DNA of 64,000 nucleotides from Polyangium fumosum (GCF_005144585.1 NZ_SSMQ01000009.1:62001-126000), one strand, 5' to 3'. Shown: positions 44,520 to 53,725, counted from the first letter of the stretch. Numbers and translations: made by a program. Notes: generated by a model from the letters alone, not told the origin.

Positions 44520-45890
44520 ATGAAATCGAATGCAAGGTATGCTCTTGTTGGGGTCTTTGCTCTCCTCGGCGCGGGCTGCCTGATTGCCGACGACGAAGAG
44601 GTCTGCGTCCTCGGCGAAAGCAACGGCGAACCTGCTTTGATCGTGGAGGCGTCACCCGCGCCCCTCGATCCGGCAGACCGGATCGTCTCGCAGGAGGTGC
44701 GCGAATACCTCGAATCACGGCGCCAGCAGCGGGGGATCGTCGCGACGACGGTCACGAAGTGGGGCCACGTCTACGACTGGATCGACATCAACTCGCAGGT
44801 GCCGGGCGGGGACATCGGAACGCCGCCGCCGATTGATGCACCGAACGACGCGAGCGGAGGAGACTGCAACCCGATCGCGGTCCGCAGCGAGCTGGAGGAG
44901 GATCCGGAAGCGATGGGACCGCCCGGGACCGTGCCGGTCCTCTGGGTCGATCCAGATCTGATCCATGCGCCGGGGACGGTGGCGGACTTCTTATCGCGGT
45001 ACGGACGCGCGGGGGAGTTGCCTTCCTATTTGGAGGACGCGCCTCCCCCGTCGGTGGACGGACACGGACACTTTCATGCGCGGGCCAATTTGAGGAAGGA
45101 TCCGGCCGGAGCGGGGTACTACGGGGGCGAGGGGTACTTCAACGTCTGGACGCCGTTTGCAATCGTCCCCAACGAGCAGTCGACGGCCCAAGTTGCTATC
45201 GGTCGGCTGTACCATAAGACCTTACCCCATGAGACTGTCGAAGCCGGGTGGCACGTCCTCGGAAGTATCAACGGCGATTACACCACGCGTTTCTTCGTCT
45301 TCTACACCACCACTGGTTACGCGACGGCGGGTGATTTCAAAGGAGGTTACAACATGAACCAGGCGGGGTGGGTCCAGGTCTCGCGCACGATGACTCCGGG
45401 CGTGATGCTCACGCCCACGAGCGTCCTCGGGGGGGAGCAGGTGGACATGTACCTCCGCGTCGAGTTGCACCAGGGGAGATGGTGGGTCCGGGTGAACGAC
45501 GAGTTTGTCGGGTACTATCCGGCGTCGATATACGCGCAGGACGGGCTCGGCACGGAAGCGTCGGACATTCATTTCTTCGGCGAGACGAACGACGACCCGA
45601 CGACCCCAGAGATGACCCACAGTGACATGGGAAGCGGGAAGTTCCCCACGATCGGGACCTGGAGAAGGAACGCAGCCTACATACGCAATCTCCAGTATCA
45701 GTGGCATCCCAACGGAGACAGGACGAAATTCTTCACGGCGGATGATCAAGTCAAGGCGACGAGGTCGGAATGTTATGATGTGCTCGCCAATTTTGGTTTC
45801 GATGCCAACGATCCTTGGGACAGCCAGATCTATTTCGGTGGACCTGGATACAACCCCGCTTGCCAATGCCCCACTCCCAAGTGCCCATGA
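44520..45890 (+). CDS. neprosin-domain lipoprotein (glutamic peptidase family G3-like)
   Basis: 456 residues. The leader carries a lipobox LLGAGC (Cys20), so it is lipid-anchored at the cell surface or in the periplasm. The C-terminal ~280 residues match the neprosin domain of plant prolyl endopeptidases: GEGYFNVWTPFAIVPNEQSTAQVAIG, VEAGWHVLGSINGDYTTRFFVFYTTTGY, SVLGGEQVDMYLRVE, WWVRVNDEFVGYYPASIY and FFGETND. Candidate catalytic glutamates are Glu241 (VEAGW) and Glu355 (FFGET). Neprosin cleaves after proline at acid pH; the bacterial substrate is unknown. The N-terminal ~200 residues could be a propeptide. Its stop overlaps the next gene's start (ATGA). Confidence 0.85.
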   Translation: MKSNARYALVGVFALLGAGCLIADDEEVCVLGESNGEPALIVEASPAPLDPADRIVSQEVREYLESRRQQRGIVATTVTKWGHVYDWIDINSQVPGGDIGTPPPIDAPNDASGGDCNPIAVRSELEEDPEAMGPPGTVPVLWVDPDLIHAPGTVADFLSRYGRAGELPSYLEDAPPPSVDGHGHFHARANLRKDPAGAGYYGGEGYFNVWTPFAIVPNEQSTAQVAIGRLYHKTLPHETVEAGWHVLGSINGDYTTRFFVFYTTTGYATAGDFKGGYNMNQAGWVQVSRTMTPGVMLTPTSVLGGEQVDMYLRVELHQGRWWVRVNDEFVGYYPASIYAQDGLGTEASDIHFFGETNDDPTTPEMTHSDMGSGKFPTIGTWRRNAAYIRNLQYQWHPNGDRTKFFTADDQVKATRSECYDVLANFGFDANDPWDSQIYFGGPGYNPACQCPTPKCP

Positions 45891-46381
45891 ACGAGACACA
45901 GCGCAATCTGGCACGTCGGGCAGCGGTCATCTTCGCGTTGTTCGTGATCGTGTACGCCCTCGTGGGCGCAGCATTCCGATGGCATCGCAGCCACGAGCGA
46001 AGGAAGCAGGAAGCCGCGGAGGCAAAGGCGCACGAGGAGGAATACAACAAATTCATGCAGGCGTGGGGGAAAGGCCGCCGCAGAGCATTTTTGATTTGCG
46101 ACGACGATGATCCCGAATGCCCTCCCGACACGCTCTGCGATCGGAGGCAGTGCGTGCCTATCGGGGCTGCGTCGTCCTCTCCGCACATGCAGCCATGCGA
46201 CAACAACGACGCGTGCGTCGAGAAGGATGGCACGCATCTCGTCTGTTTCCGCGGACGCTGCCGGCACTGCCTGAAGGACGAAGAATGTGGTCCGGGCCTT
46301 TCCTGCAAACCCAGCAGCGGTTTGTGTGTGCCCTCGGCCCCAACAGACGCCCCCCTCCCCCCGCCCAGCGCCTCTCCCTGA
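45887..46381 (+). CDS. membrane-anchored Cys-rich protein coupled to the neprosin gene
   Basis: 164 residues starting at ATG 45887 inside the neprosin stop (ATGA). A single transmembrane helix at ~12-30 (AAVIFALFVIVYALVGAAF) has a basic cytoplasmic start and a charged outer helix. The extracytoplasmic region holds 12 cysteines in three four-Cys groups (CDDDDPECPPDTLCDRRQC; CDNNDACVEKDGTHLVCFRGRC; CLKDEECGPGLSCKPSSGLC), each of the C-x5-C-x5-C-type pattern expected for disulfide-knotted repeats with acidic loops. This resembles eukaryotic-like Cys-rich repeats common in myxobacterial lipoproteins. Its tight coupling suggests that it acts with the peptidase, for example as an anchor, inhibitor or foldase partner. 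Confidence 0.78.
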   Translation: MNETQRNLARRAAVIFALFVIVYALVGAAFRWHRSHERRKQEAAEAKAHEEEYNKFMQAWGKGRRRAFLICDDDDPECPPDTLCDRRQCVPIGAASSSPHMQPCDNNDACVEKDGTHLVCFRGRCRHCLKDEECGPGLSCKPSSGLCVPSAPTDAPLPPPSASP

Positions 46382-46724
46382 ACCGCTCCGCCCCCTCCAC
46401 CCTTGTCGACGCGCCCCCATCCCCGTCGAACCCGCCTCCCGCCTTGTCACCCCTCCCCCACCGCGTGCCGCCTCACCAACCTGCCCACGCCCTCGTCACA
46501 CGGGACGAAATTCCTGCCTCGACACGCGCTCCTTGACATCCGACGAGCCTCCCTGTCCGGCGCCGGCGCCCTCGCCCCGCCGCCGACAAGCTCCGCACTC
46601 GTCTGACAAGCCTCCACCGGCCCCCGACAAGCCGTTGCAGCGCTCGGGGCTGCGCTCGGACAAGCCGAGCTGCGCCCCGAACCCCTTCCCCTCGTGCCGC
46701 GGTGTGGCAATGTGCCTGCCCCCG
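46382..46724. other. intergenic region (343 bp) with degenerate and REP-like repeats
   Basis: A C-rich spacer upstream of valS with several degenerate GACAAGCC and CCGACGAGCC units (about 46520-46660) ending in a full REP-like palindrome at 46642-46690. An open frame runs through it in phase with valS but shows only Pro-rich low complexity, so no gene is called. Confidence 0.6.
46642..46690. repeat. REP-like palindrome, copy 3
   Basis: GCTCGGGG-CTGC-GCTCGG-ACAAG-CCGAGC-TGCG-CCCC-GAACCCC. Same architecture as copies at 14184-14225 and 41683-41735; the inner stem GCTCGG/CCGAGC is perfect. Located 35 bp upstream of the valS start. Confidence 0.7.
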
Positions 46725-49526
46725 ATGAGCACTGCCGAACTCGCAAAAGCTTACGAGCCGAAGGACGTCGAACCCCGCTGGTACGCCTACTGGGTCGAGC
46801 ACGACGTCTTCGCCGCCAACCCCGATCCGGCGGATACGCGACCCGTGTACGTCCTGCCCATGCCGCCCCCGAACGTCACGGGGTCGCTCCACATGGGGCA
46901 CGCGCTCTTCGTCACGCTCGAGGACGTCCTCACCCGCTGGCATCGCATGCGCGGGTTCAACACGCTCTGGCAGCCCGGCATCGATCACGCGGGCATCGCC
47001 ACGCAGACCGTCGTCGAGCGTCAGCTCCGCCGCGAGGGCAAGAGCCGCCACGACCTCGGCCGCGCGGCGTTCATCGAGCGCGTCTGGCAGTGGAAGGCCG
47101 AGAGCGGCGGCCGCATCGCGCTCCAGCAGCGCGAGCTCGGCGCGAGCCCCGACTGGCCGCGCAGCAAGTTCACGATGGACGCCGACATGTCGCGCGCCGT
47201 GCGCGAAGCGTTCGTTCGCCTCTACGAGCAAGAGCTCATCTACCGCGGCACGCGCCTCGTGCACTGGGACTGCGAAGCGCAGACCGTGCTCTCGAACCTC
47301 GAGGTCGAGAACGAGGACGCGAACGGCGAGCTCTTCAAGTTCGCTTATCCCGTGGCCGGAGAGGAAGGCGAGATCGTCGTGGCCACGACGCGCCCCGAGA
47401 CGATGCTCGGCGACACGGCCGTCGCGGTGCACCCCGACGATCCTCGGTACAAGCACCTCCACGGCAAGCGCCTGCAGCACCCGTTCCTCGATCGGCAGGT
47501 CCCGATCATCACCGACGCGATCCTCGTCGATCCGAAGTTCGGCACGGGCGCCGTGAAGGTCACGCCCGCGCACGACTTCAACGATCACGAGACGGGCAAG
47601 CGCCACGGGCTCGAGATGATCTCGATCATGAACAAGGACGGCACGCTCAACGCAGAGGCGGGGCCGTTCGCGGGCATGGAGCGCTTCGCCGCGCGCAAGG
47701 CGGTGAAGAAGGCGCTCGAAGACAAGGGACTCACGCGAGGGACCGAGCAACACAAGCTCGTCCTCCCGCGCAGCGAGCGGAACGGCTCGATCGTCGAGCC
47801 GATGATCTCCACGCAGTGGTTCGTGAAGATGAAGCCGCTCGCGGGCCCGGCGCTCGCCGCCGTTCGTCACGGGCACGTGAAGATCATCCCCGAGGACTGG
47901 ACGAAGACCTACGAGCACTGGATGACGAACATCCTCGACTGGTGCATCTCGCGCCAGCTCTGGTGGGGCCATCGGATCCCGGCGTTCTACTGCGACACTT
48001 GTGGCCACCTGATGGTCACGCGCGAGGATCCCGCTGCGTGTGAGAAGTGCGGCAGCGACAAACTCCGCCAGGACGAGGACGTGCTCGACACGTGGTTCTC
48101 GAGCGGCCTCTGGCCCTTCGCGACGCTCGGCTGGCCGAACGAAACGGACATGCTCCGCAAGTTCTACCCCGCGAGTGATCTCGAGACCGGCTACGACATC
48201 CTGTTCTTCTGGGTCGCCCGCATGATGATGATGGGCATCCACTTCATGGGCGCGCCGCCGTTCAAGCGCATCCTCCTGCACGGGATGGTCGTCGACGAGA
48301 CCGGCGACAAGATGGCCAAGGTGAAGGGCAACGTGATCGACCCGCTCGACCTCGTGCACGGCGCGACGTTCGAGTCGGTCGTCGAGAAGACGCTGCCCGG
48401 CGCGCCGCGCGAGGAGGCGCTGAAGAAGTTCAAGAAGGCGTACCCCTCGGCCGCGCAGATGGGCACGGGGTTCTCCGCGTACGGCGCCGACGCGCTCCGC
48501 TTCACGCTGAGCACGTACGCCCCGCAGGCGCGGCGCATCCCGCTCTCGCCGAAGAAGATCGAGGGCAACCGGCACTTCTGCAACAAGATCTGGAACGCGG
48601 TGCGGTACTCGCTGCCGTACCTCGAAGGCGCGCGTGTCGGGCGCGAGCCGCCGAAGGCCACGACGCTGACGAACCGCTGGATCCTCTCGCGGCTCGGCGC
48701 GGCGCTCGAGACCACGAAGCGCGGGCTCGACGAGTTCCGCTTGGATGAGGCTGCGCTCGCGCTCTATCACTTCTTCTGGGGCGAGCTCTGCGACTGGTAC
48801 CTGGAGCTCACGAAGCCCGTGCTGAACCCGAGCGCGGGCGCGGTTCCGGGGCCGGAGCAGGATGAGACGAAGGACGTGCTCGCGTACGTGATCGAGGCGT
48901 CGATCCGCGCGCTGCACCCGTTCATCCCGTACATCACGGAGGAGCTGTGGCAGCGTCTGCCGCGGCCTTCGGGCGCGCCGAAGTCGATCGCGCTCGCCGC
49001 GTATCCGGAGTCGGGCACGGCCCCGCGCGATGAGGAGGCCGAGCGCGAGATGGGCGTCGTGATGGCCGTGATCTCGGCCGCGCGAACGATCCGCAGCGAG
49101 CACGAGGTGCACCCGGGCGCCGAGGTGCCGCTCTTGCTCCGCGCGGAAGGGGAAGCGACGTTGTCGCTGCTGCGGGCCGAGGCGCGCGCGATCAAGACGC
49201 TCGTGAAGACCGCGGCGGAGCCGGGGATCGAGGCACGCGGCGGGGCGCGGCCGAAGGGCGCGGTGATGAGCGTGGCGGCGGGCGTCGACGTGCTCGTCGA
49301 CCTGCGCGGCCTCGTCGAGGGCGCGAAGGAAGCCGCGCGGATCGAGCGCGAGATCAAGAAGACGGAGAAGGACGTCGCCGCGCTGGAGAAGAAGCTCTCG
49401 CTTCCGAGCTTCGCGGAGAAGGCGCCGCCCGAGGTCGTGGCGGAGTCGCGGAGTCAGCTCGACGAGCTGACGAAGAAGCGCGTGGCGCTGGAGGAAGCGA
49501 AGAGTTTGGCGGCGGAGCTCGGATGA
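46725..49526 (+). CDS. valS: valyl-tRNA synthetase
   Basis: 933 residues, class I aminoacyl-tRNA synthetase. HMGH is the HIGH-type motif (PNVTGSLHMGHALFVTLEDV); the editing domain contains TTRPETMLGDTAVAVHPDDPRY; the catalytic core has WCISRQLWWGHRIPA and a zinc-type knuckle CDTCGH...CEKCGS. The second signature, canonically KMSKS, reads KMAKV (48309-48323). The C-terminal coiled coil (LKKTEKDVAALEKKLSLPSF) is present. ATG 46725 is preferred over the ATG at 46710 because family similarity begins at STAELAKAYEPKDVEPRWYAYW; the upstream open frame is repeat-rich spacer. The Uma2 gene follows at once. Confidence 0.95.
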   Translation: MSTAELAKAYEPKDVEPRWYAYWVEHDVFAANPDPADTRPVYVLPMPPPNVTGSLHMGHALFVTLEDVLTRWHRMRGFNTLWQPGIDHAGIATQTVVERQLRREGKSRHDLGRAAFIERVWQWKAESGGRIALQQRELGASPDWPRSKFTMDADMSRAVREAFVRLYEQELIYRGTRLVHWDCEAQTVLSNLEVENEDANGELFKFAYPVAGEEGEIVVATTRPETMLGDTAVAVHPDDPRYKHLHGKRLQHPFLDRQVPIITDAILVDPKFGTGAVKVTPAHDFNDHETGKRHGLEMISIMNKDGTLNAEAGPFAGMERFAARKAVKKALEDKGLTRGTEQHKLVLPRSERNGSIVEPMISTQWFVKMKPLAGPALAAVRHGHVKIIPEDWTKTYEHWMTNILDWCISRQLWWGHRIPAFYCDTCGHLMVTREDPAACEKCGSDKLRQDEDVLDTWFSSGLWPFATLGWPNETDMLRKFYPASDLETGYDILFFWVARMMMMGIHFMGAPPFKRILLHGMVVDETGDKMAKVKGNVIDPLDLVHGATFESVVEKTLPGAPREEALKKFKKAYPSAAQMGTGFSAYGADALRFTLSTYAPQARRIPLSPKKIEGNRHFCNKIWNAVRYSLPYLEGARVGREPPKATTLTNRWILSRLGAALETTKRGLDEFRLDEAALALYHFFWGELCDWYLELTKPVLNPSAGAVPGPEQDETKDVLAYVIEASIRALHPFIPYITEELWQRLPRPSGAPKSIALAAYPESGTAPRDEEAEREMGVVMAVISAARTIRSEHEVHPGAEVPLLLRAEGEATLSLLRAEARAIKTLVKTAAEPGIEARGGARPKGAVMSVAAGVDVLVDLRGLVEGAKEAARIEREIKKTEKDVAALEKKLSLPSFAEKAPPEVVAESRSQLDELTKKRVALEEAKSLAAELG

Positions 49527-49558
49527 AAGAGGTAAGGTTTGTCTCCGGAGGTCCTGGG

Positions 49559-50131
49559 ATGAACGAACCGGCGCACAAGCTGAAGTACACGTTCGCGGAG
49601 TACGTGGCGTACGACGAGGCGAGCGAGATCAAGCACGAGTACGTGGACGGCGAGATATTCGCGATGGCGGGGAGTACGGCCCGGCATTCGCTGCTCACGA
49701 CGGGGATGAGCAGCGCGCTCAGCCAAGCACTCCGCGATCGCGGATGCCGCGTCTTCAGCCCGGATATGCGCATCCGCGTGCAGGAGACCGGCCTCGCGAC
49801 CTACCCCGACGTAAGCGTCGTCTGCGGCAAACTCGAGTTCGACCCCGAGAGCTCGACCACGCTCACGAACCCCCTTCTGATCGCCGAAGTCCTCTCGCCG
49901 AGCACCGAGAAGTACGACCGGCGGCAGAAGTTCAACCACTACCGGCGCATCCCCACGCTCCGCGAGTACCTGCTCGTCTCGCAGGACGAGCGGCACATCG
50001 CGCACTACACGCGCAACGAGGACGACACCTGGACGCTGCGCGACGTGCGGCTCTCGCAGCCCCTCGCGCTCCGAACGCTCGGAGTCACGCTCTCGCTCGA
50101 CGACATCTACCGCGGCGTCTTCGACGACTGA
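49559..50131 (+). CDS. Uma2-family (DUF820) endonuclease-like protein
   Basis: 190 residues from ATG 49559, which has a clear GGAGG seven bases upstream; an in-frame ATG at 49523 overlaps the valS stop (ATGA) but lacks comparable support. Uma2 proteins share the PD-(D/E)XK nuclease fold. Visible features: IKHEYVDGEIFAMAG, DMRIRVQETGLATYPDVSVVCGKLEF and LLIAEVLSPSTEKYDRRQKFNHYRRIPTLREYLLVSQDERHIAHY; the D-x-n and E-V-L-S-P-S-T signature is intact. These proteins are abundant in cyanobacteria and myxobacteria and their function is not established. It converges on the gene at 50136. Confidence 0.85.
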   Translation: MNEPAHKLKYTFAEYVAYDEASEIKHEYVDGEIFAMAGSTARHSLLTTGMSSALSQALRDRGCRVFSPDMRIRVQETGLATYPDVSVVCGKLEFDPESSTTLTNPLLIAEVLSPSTEKYDRRQKFNHYRRIPTLREYLLVSQDERHIAHYTRNEDDTWTLRDVRLSQPLALRTLGVTLSLDDIYRGVFDD

Positions 50132-50135
50132 GGCT

Positions 50136-51080
50136 TCACGCCCCCCACCAGAGCATCTCGTGCACCTGCATCTGCCCCTGGATGCTCACGATCACCCGTA
50201 GTTTGTCCCCGTCCGTCTCCACCACGTGCGCCGGGAACGCGTCTGCCGGGTAGAACGCGCTCTTCACGAACCCCTTCGCGTCGAGCCAGAACAGGTGCAC
50301 ACCCTCGGGCGTCGGCCCGTGCAGGAGCAGCATCCGCCCGCCGCCGAGCCACACGAAATCCAGCCACTTGAAGCCGAGCTCCGTGAAGCGCTCCGCCGAC
50401 GGGAAATCCTCGCCCACGTCGCGCAGCTCCGGCAGGTGCGCGCGCAGGTGCTTGTAGAGCAGGTCGTACCGCACCTTCGCGAGCCTCGGCATGCGCCGAT
50501 CCGGAGGCGCGATCACGGGCAACGCCTCCGCGTCGAACGTCGGCACCTCCACGTGCGTTCGGTACCGATCGACGAGCCGCGGGAGATCGATCTCATCGTC
50601 GGAGAGCGCCTTCAGCCACCACCCGAAGATCGAGAGATCCCCCGTGCCCGCGCGTGACGTGAGCCGCACGAGCGACTCCCACAGCGGCCGCCGCACCTGC
50701 CACACGCCCCCGTGGTTCTTCACGACGCACGCGCCCACATACAGCGCTCCGTGCGTCACGAACTGCACGAGGAACGGTGGTTCTCCTTTTGCCTGGGGCT
50801 CGAGCCAGGCATCCCGCTTCTCGCGCGAGAGCTTCGCGCCGAGCCGATGCACCGACGCGTCCGAGTAGTCGAGCACGAGGTCCGGCGCGCCGAGGGCCTT
50901 CGGCGCGAGGTGCGCGAAGGTCTCGGCGATCGCCTCGATTTGCCCGACGATCGTCGCGTTCCCGGCTGGGTTTGCGTCCTCGGTTCGGGCCTTGGTCAGG
51001 TCGAACCGGACGTCCTTCGGGTAGTACGGCTGGAAAAACCTCGCGAAGAGGAGCTCGGCGGTGCGTTTTTCGGCGCTCAT
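50136..51080 (-). CDS. protein of unknown function
   Basis: 314 residues, no signal peptide. The N-terminus (RTAELLFARFFQPYYPKDVRFDLTKART) and middle (GGVWQVRRPLWESLVRL, TGDLSIFGWWLKALSDDEI, LAKVRYDLLYKHLRAHLPEL) contain many aromatic residues. Strands such as FLWLDAKGFVKSAFYPADAF and VHEMLWWGA give a mixed fold. Family not recognised; it may be peculiar to myxobacteria. It lies 33 bp after the rpoN stop on the same strand, so it may be cotranscribed downstream of sigma-54; this is weak evidence for function. Confidence 0.65.
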   Translation of the reverse strand: MSAEKRTAELLFARFFQPYYPKDVRFDLTKARTEDANPAGNATIVGQIEAIAETFAHLAPKALGAPDLVLDYSDASVHRLGAKLSREKRDAWLEPQAKGEPPFLVQFVTHGALYVGACVVKNHGGVWQVRRPLWESLVRLTSRAGTGDLSIFGWWLKALSDDEIDLPRLVDRYRTHVEVPTFDAEALPVIAPPDRRMPRLAKVRYDLLYKHLRAHLPELRDVGEDFPSAERFTELGFKWLDFVWLGGGRMLLLHGPTPEGVHLFWLDAKGFVKSAFYPADAFPAHVVETDGDKLRVIVSIQGQMQVHEMLWWGA

Positions 51081-51112
51081 GGAGGAGGGCGAGGAGGGCG
51101 AGGAGGGCGCGC

Positions 51113-52648
51113 TCAGAACATCTTCTTGCGCTTCGAGGACGACAGAATCCCGAGCATCTCCCGGTACTTCGCGACGGTCCTCCGCGCGATGCGGATGCCG
51201 TCCTGATCCTCGAGGATCTTCACGATCGCCTGATCACTCAGCGGGTTCGACTTGTCCTCCGCCGCGATGATCTTCTTGATCGCCTGCTTCACGCTCTCCG
51301 AGGCGATGTCCTCGTCCGCGACGCGGTGGATCGACGAGTTGAAGAAGTACTTCAGCTCGAAGAGCCCCTGCGGCGTGTGCACGTACTTGTTCGACGTCAC
51401 GCGCGAGATCGTCGACTCGTGCATCCCCACGCTCTCGGCCACGTCGCGAAGGATCATCGGCTTCAGGTAGGCCACGCCTCGTTCGAGGAAGTCCTTTTGC
51501 TTCTCGACGATGCACTCGGTCACCTTGATGATCGTCCGCCGCCGCTGCTCGATGGCGCGGATCAGCCACTGCGCGGACCGGAGCTTCTCGCTGATGAACT
51601 CCTTCGCCTTCGGGTCCTTCAGCATCCGCTGCGCGAGGCCCTCGTTGATGAAGAGCCGCTGCAAACCCTTGTCGTTGTCCGTCACGACCCACAGGTCGCC
51701 GTCCTTGATGACGTAGACGTCGGGCGTGATGGCGATCGTCTTGTCGTCCACCTCGGCGAAGTTTCGCGCCGGGACGCTCTCGAGCTTCTGGATCTCCTGG
51801 ACCGCCTCGTAGACCTCTTCGAGCGGAATCTTCAGCGCCTTGGCGATCGCCGGAAAGTTGCGCCGTTCGACGTTGTGGAGGTGATCCTTGATGATGGCCA
51901 TCTCGACGGCGTCGTAGCCGAGCACCTCTGCTTGGATGCGCAGGCATTCCGAGAGGTCCCGCGCCGCGACGCCCACCGGGTCGAAGCGCTGGAGCATGGC
52001 GAGCACCTCCGGCGCGTCCTCCGGGTTGAGGTCCGCCTCGTTGGCGAGGTCGTCGAGCGTCAGGTCGGGCCGCTTCGTCCCGTCCGGGTTCTCCCCGCCC
52101 GACATGTCGAGGTAGCCGCGGTCGTCGAGGTTGCCGATGATGAGCTCGGCGAAACGACACTCGTTCTCCACGAAGTCGCTCATCTGGAGCTGGAAGAGCA
52201 GGTGCTCCTGCAGGCTCAGGTTCCGGGTCAGGTTCTGCTCGATCGGCGGCAGCTCCTCGAACCCCCCGCGCTGCGAGGGCATCGCCTGCTGGAGCTGCCG
52301 GTTCTCGAGGAACTGCTCCCAGTCGACCTCCTTGACGCGTTTCTCCGTGTCACGCATCGCGAGGTCGGTGTCGGAGTGCTCCGAGCCTGGCCTCTCGAGG
52401 TTGTTCGGGTTCCCCCGACCGTCGAGCTCCGGCGCCTCCCGGTTCGTCGTCCCCGACGTGTCCCTCGACTTCGAGGTCACCGAGTCACCCGAGTCGTCGG
52501 CGAGCAACGGGTTGCCGTCGAGCTCCTTGCGGATTTCCTCTACCAGCTCAAGGCGCGACAGCTGTAGCAGCCGGATCGCCTGCACCAGCTGTGGTGTCAT
52601 CACCAACTGCTGGGACAGCTTGAACTGGAGCTTCATCTCCATGCCCAT
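51113..52648 (-). CDS. rpoN: RNA polymerase sigma-54 factor
   Basis: 511 residues. Region I, KLSQQLVMTPQLVQAIRLLQLSRLELVEEI, contacts activators; an acidic, poorly conserved region II follows (~60-130); the core-binding region and helix-turn-helix (HESTISRVTSNKYVHTPQGLFELKYFF) are present; the RpoN box ARRTVAKYRE lies near the C-terminus (~490). Length is typical. Sigma-54 needs enhancer-binding ATPases to open -24/-12 promoters and controls development and many stress genes in myxobacteria. It is divergent from the Crp/Fnr-type gene, about 350 bp away. Confidence 0.96.
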   Translation of the reverse strand: MGMEMKLQFKLSQQLVMTPQLVQAIRLLQLSRLELVEEIRKELDGNPLLADDSGDSVTSKSRDTSGTTNREAPELDGRGNPNNLERPGSEHSDTDLAMRDTEKRVKEVDWEQFLENRQLQQAMPSQRGGFEELPPIEQNLTRNLSLQEHLLFQLQMSDFVENECRFAELIIGNLDDRGYLDMSGGENPDGTKRPDLTLDDLANEADLNPEDAPEVLAMLQRFDPVGVAARDLSECLRIQAEVLGYDAVEMAIIKDHLHNVERRNFPAIAKALKIPLEEVYEAVQEIQKLESVPARNFAEVDDKTIAITPDVYVIKDGDLWVVTDNDKGLQRLFINEGLAQRMLKDPKAKEFISEKLRSAQWLIRAIEQRRRTIIKVTECIVEKQKDFLERGVAYLKPMILRDVAESVGMHESTISRVTSNKYVHTPQGLFELKYFFNSSIHRVADEDIASESVKQAIKKIIAAEDKSNPLSDQAIVKILEDQDGIRIARRTVAKYREMLGILSSSKRKKMF

Positions 52649-52999
52649 CGAGAGCTCCTACCTGGTCGAACACCCTGAGGTCCCACGCCGCCGACAGCGT
52701 CGGGAGCGAGGTTCGGGCCGACAACGTGCCCGGTACCGCATCCCACCCTAGCACCGAAACCGGTCTCGGCCCGAGTCTTGCTTTGACTCGTCGACAACTC
52801 CTGGTTCAAAAATTGCGCATCCCCAGGACCACGACAAGCCTTGTCATACGGTGTTCTGAAGCACAATTGCTGGAGAAGCTCCCTCACGACTCGGGAAAAT
52901 CCTGATGGAACGCTCAGTCAGGGATGGACGTGAGGGCCGACCCATGGTGTTGTACGAGCAGCCCAGCTCACGCGCTGTGCTGTCGGACAGGGGGGTACC
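52649..52999. other. intergenic region (351 bp) between rpoN and the Crp/Fnr-type gene
   Basis: Divergent promoter region. No gene was recognised. A TTGACT at about 52783 and an AT-rich stretch near 52805-52815 could be part of a promoter, but spacing is not convincing. Confidence 0.35.
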
Positions 53000-53725
53000 A
53001 TGGGTTTGCAGGAAGGCGAGGCACAAACCACGACAACCAGACCGAACACCCGCGCCCTCGAAATTCTCGAGCGCTCCGGCCTCCGCGGCCTGCCTGAGCC
53101 CACACGCCGCGCCTTGCTCGACGTGGGGAAGGTCGAGCGCCTCGCCCGCCGCCAGCGCCTCGCCCAGCAAGGCGAGCCCGCCCAAGCCCTGTTCCTCCTC
53201 GGCAAGGGCCGCGTGAAGCTCGAGCGCGCCGGCAGCGGACACGTCTTCCCGGTCGGTCATCGAGGTCCGGGCGACCTCGTCGGAGAGGCCGCGCTCACGG
53301 GCAACGTCGCTCCGGAGCACGCCATCGTCGCCGACGAGGCCGAAGCCCTCGTGATCCCGGCAGCTCTCGTGCGCCGGCTCACGACCACGGACACCACCTT
53401 GCAAGCCGCGGTGGCGCGGGCGCTGCTCGAAGGGCAACGCGCCGCGGAAGACCGGCTCGCCTCTCTCCTCTTGCGCAGCGTGCGCGCGCGGCTCGTCGAG
53501 CTCCTCCTCGACGGGCTCGACCGCTGGGGCGAACCCCACGTCCGCGGCATCACCCTCTCTGCGCCCTTCACCCACGCCGATCTCGCGAGCCTCATCGGCT
53601 CGACGCGCGAGACGGTCACGCTCGAGCTCGGCAAGTTGCGCCGTGCCAAGCTCATCGAGCTCGACAGGCGCCGGATCGTCATACTCGACCGCGGCGCGCT
53701 TGCGCGGTACGGCGAGACGCAGTGA
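53000..53725 (+). CDS. Crp/Fnr-family transcription regulator
   Basis: 241 residues. The cyclic-nucleotide-like beta barrel (VERLARRQRLAQQGEPAQALFLLGKGRVKLE, HRGPGDLVGEAALTG) is followed by a dimerisation helix and a winged helix-turn-helix (FTHADLASLIGSTRETVTLELGKLRRAKLIEL) with the R-E-T-V recognition pattern of this family. There is no Cys cluster, so an Fnr-type iron-sulfur sensor is unlikely; the ligand is unknown. Its 3' end overlaps the convergent response-regulator gene by 47 bp. Confidence 0.9.
   Translation: MGLQEGEAQTTTTRPNTRALEILERSGLRGLPEPTRRALLDVGKVERLARRQRLAQQGEPAQALFLLGKGRVKLERAGSGHVFPVGHRGPGDLVGEAALTGNVAPEHAIVADEAEALVIPAALVRRLTTTDTTLQAAVARALLEGQRAAEDRLASLLLRSVRARLVELLLDGLDRWGEPHVRGITLSAPFTHADLASLIGSTRETVTLELGKLRRAKLIELDRRRIVILDRGALARYGETQ

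Noticed and set aside
46287-46724. Extended valS start or a separate gene
   Set aside because: The open frame is Pro-rich low-complexity repeat sequence; synthetase similarity starts at 46725.
49523-49558. Uma2 start at the valS-overlapping ATG
   Set aside because: The ATG at 49559 has a strong GGAGG and fits the family start; the earlier ATG lacks both.
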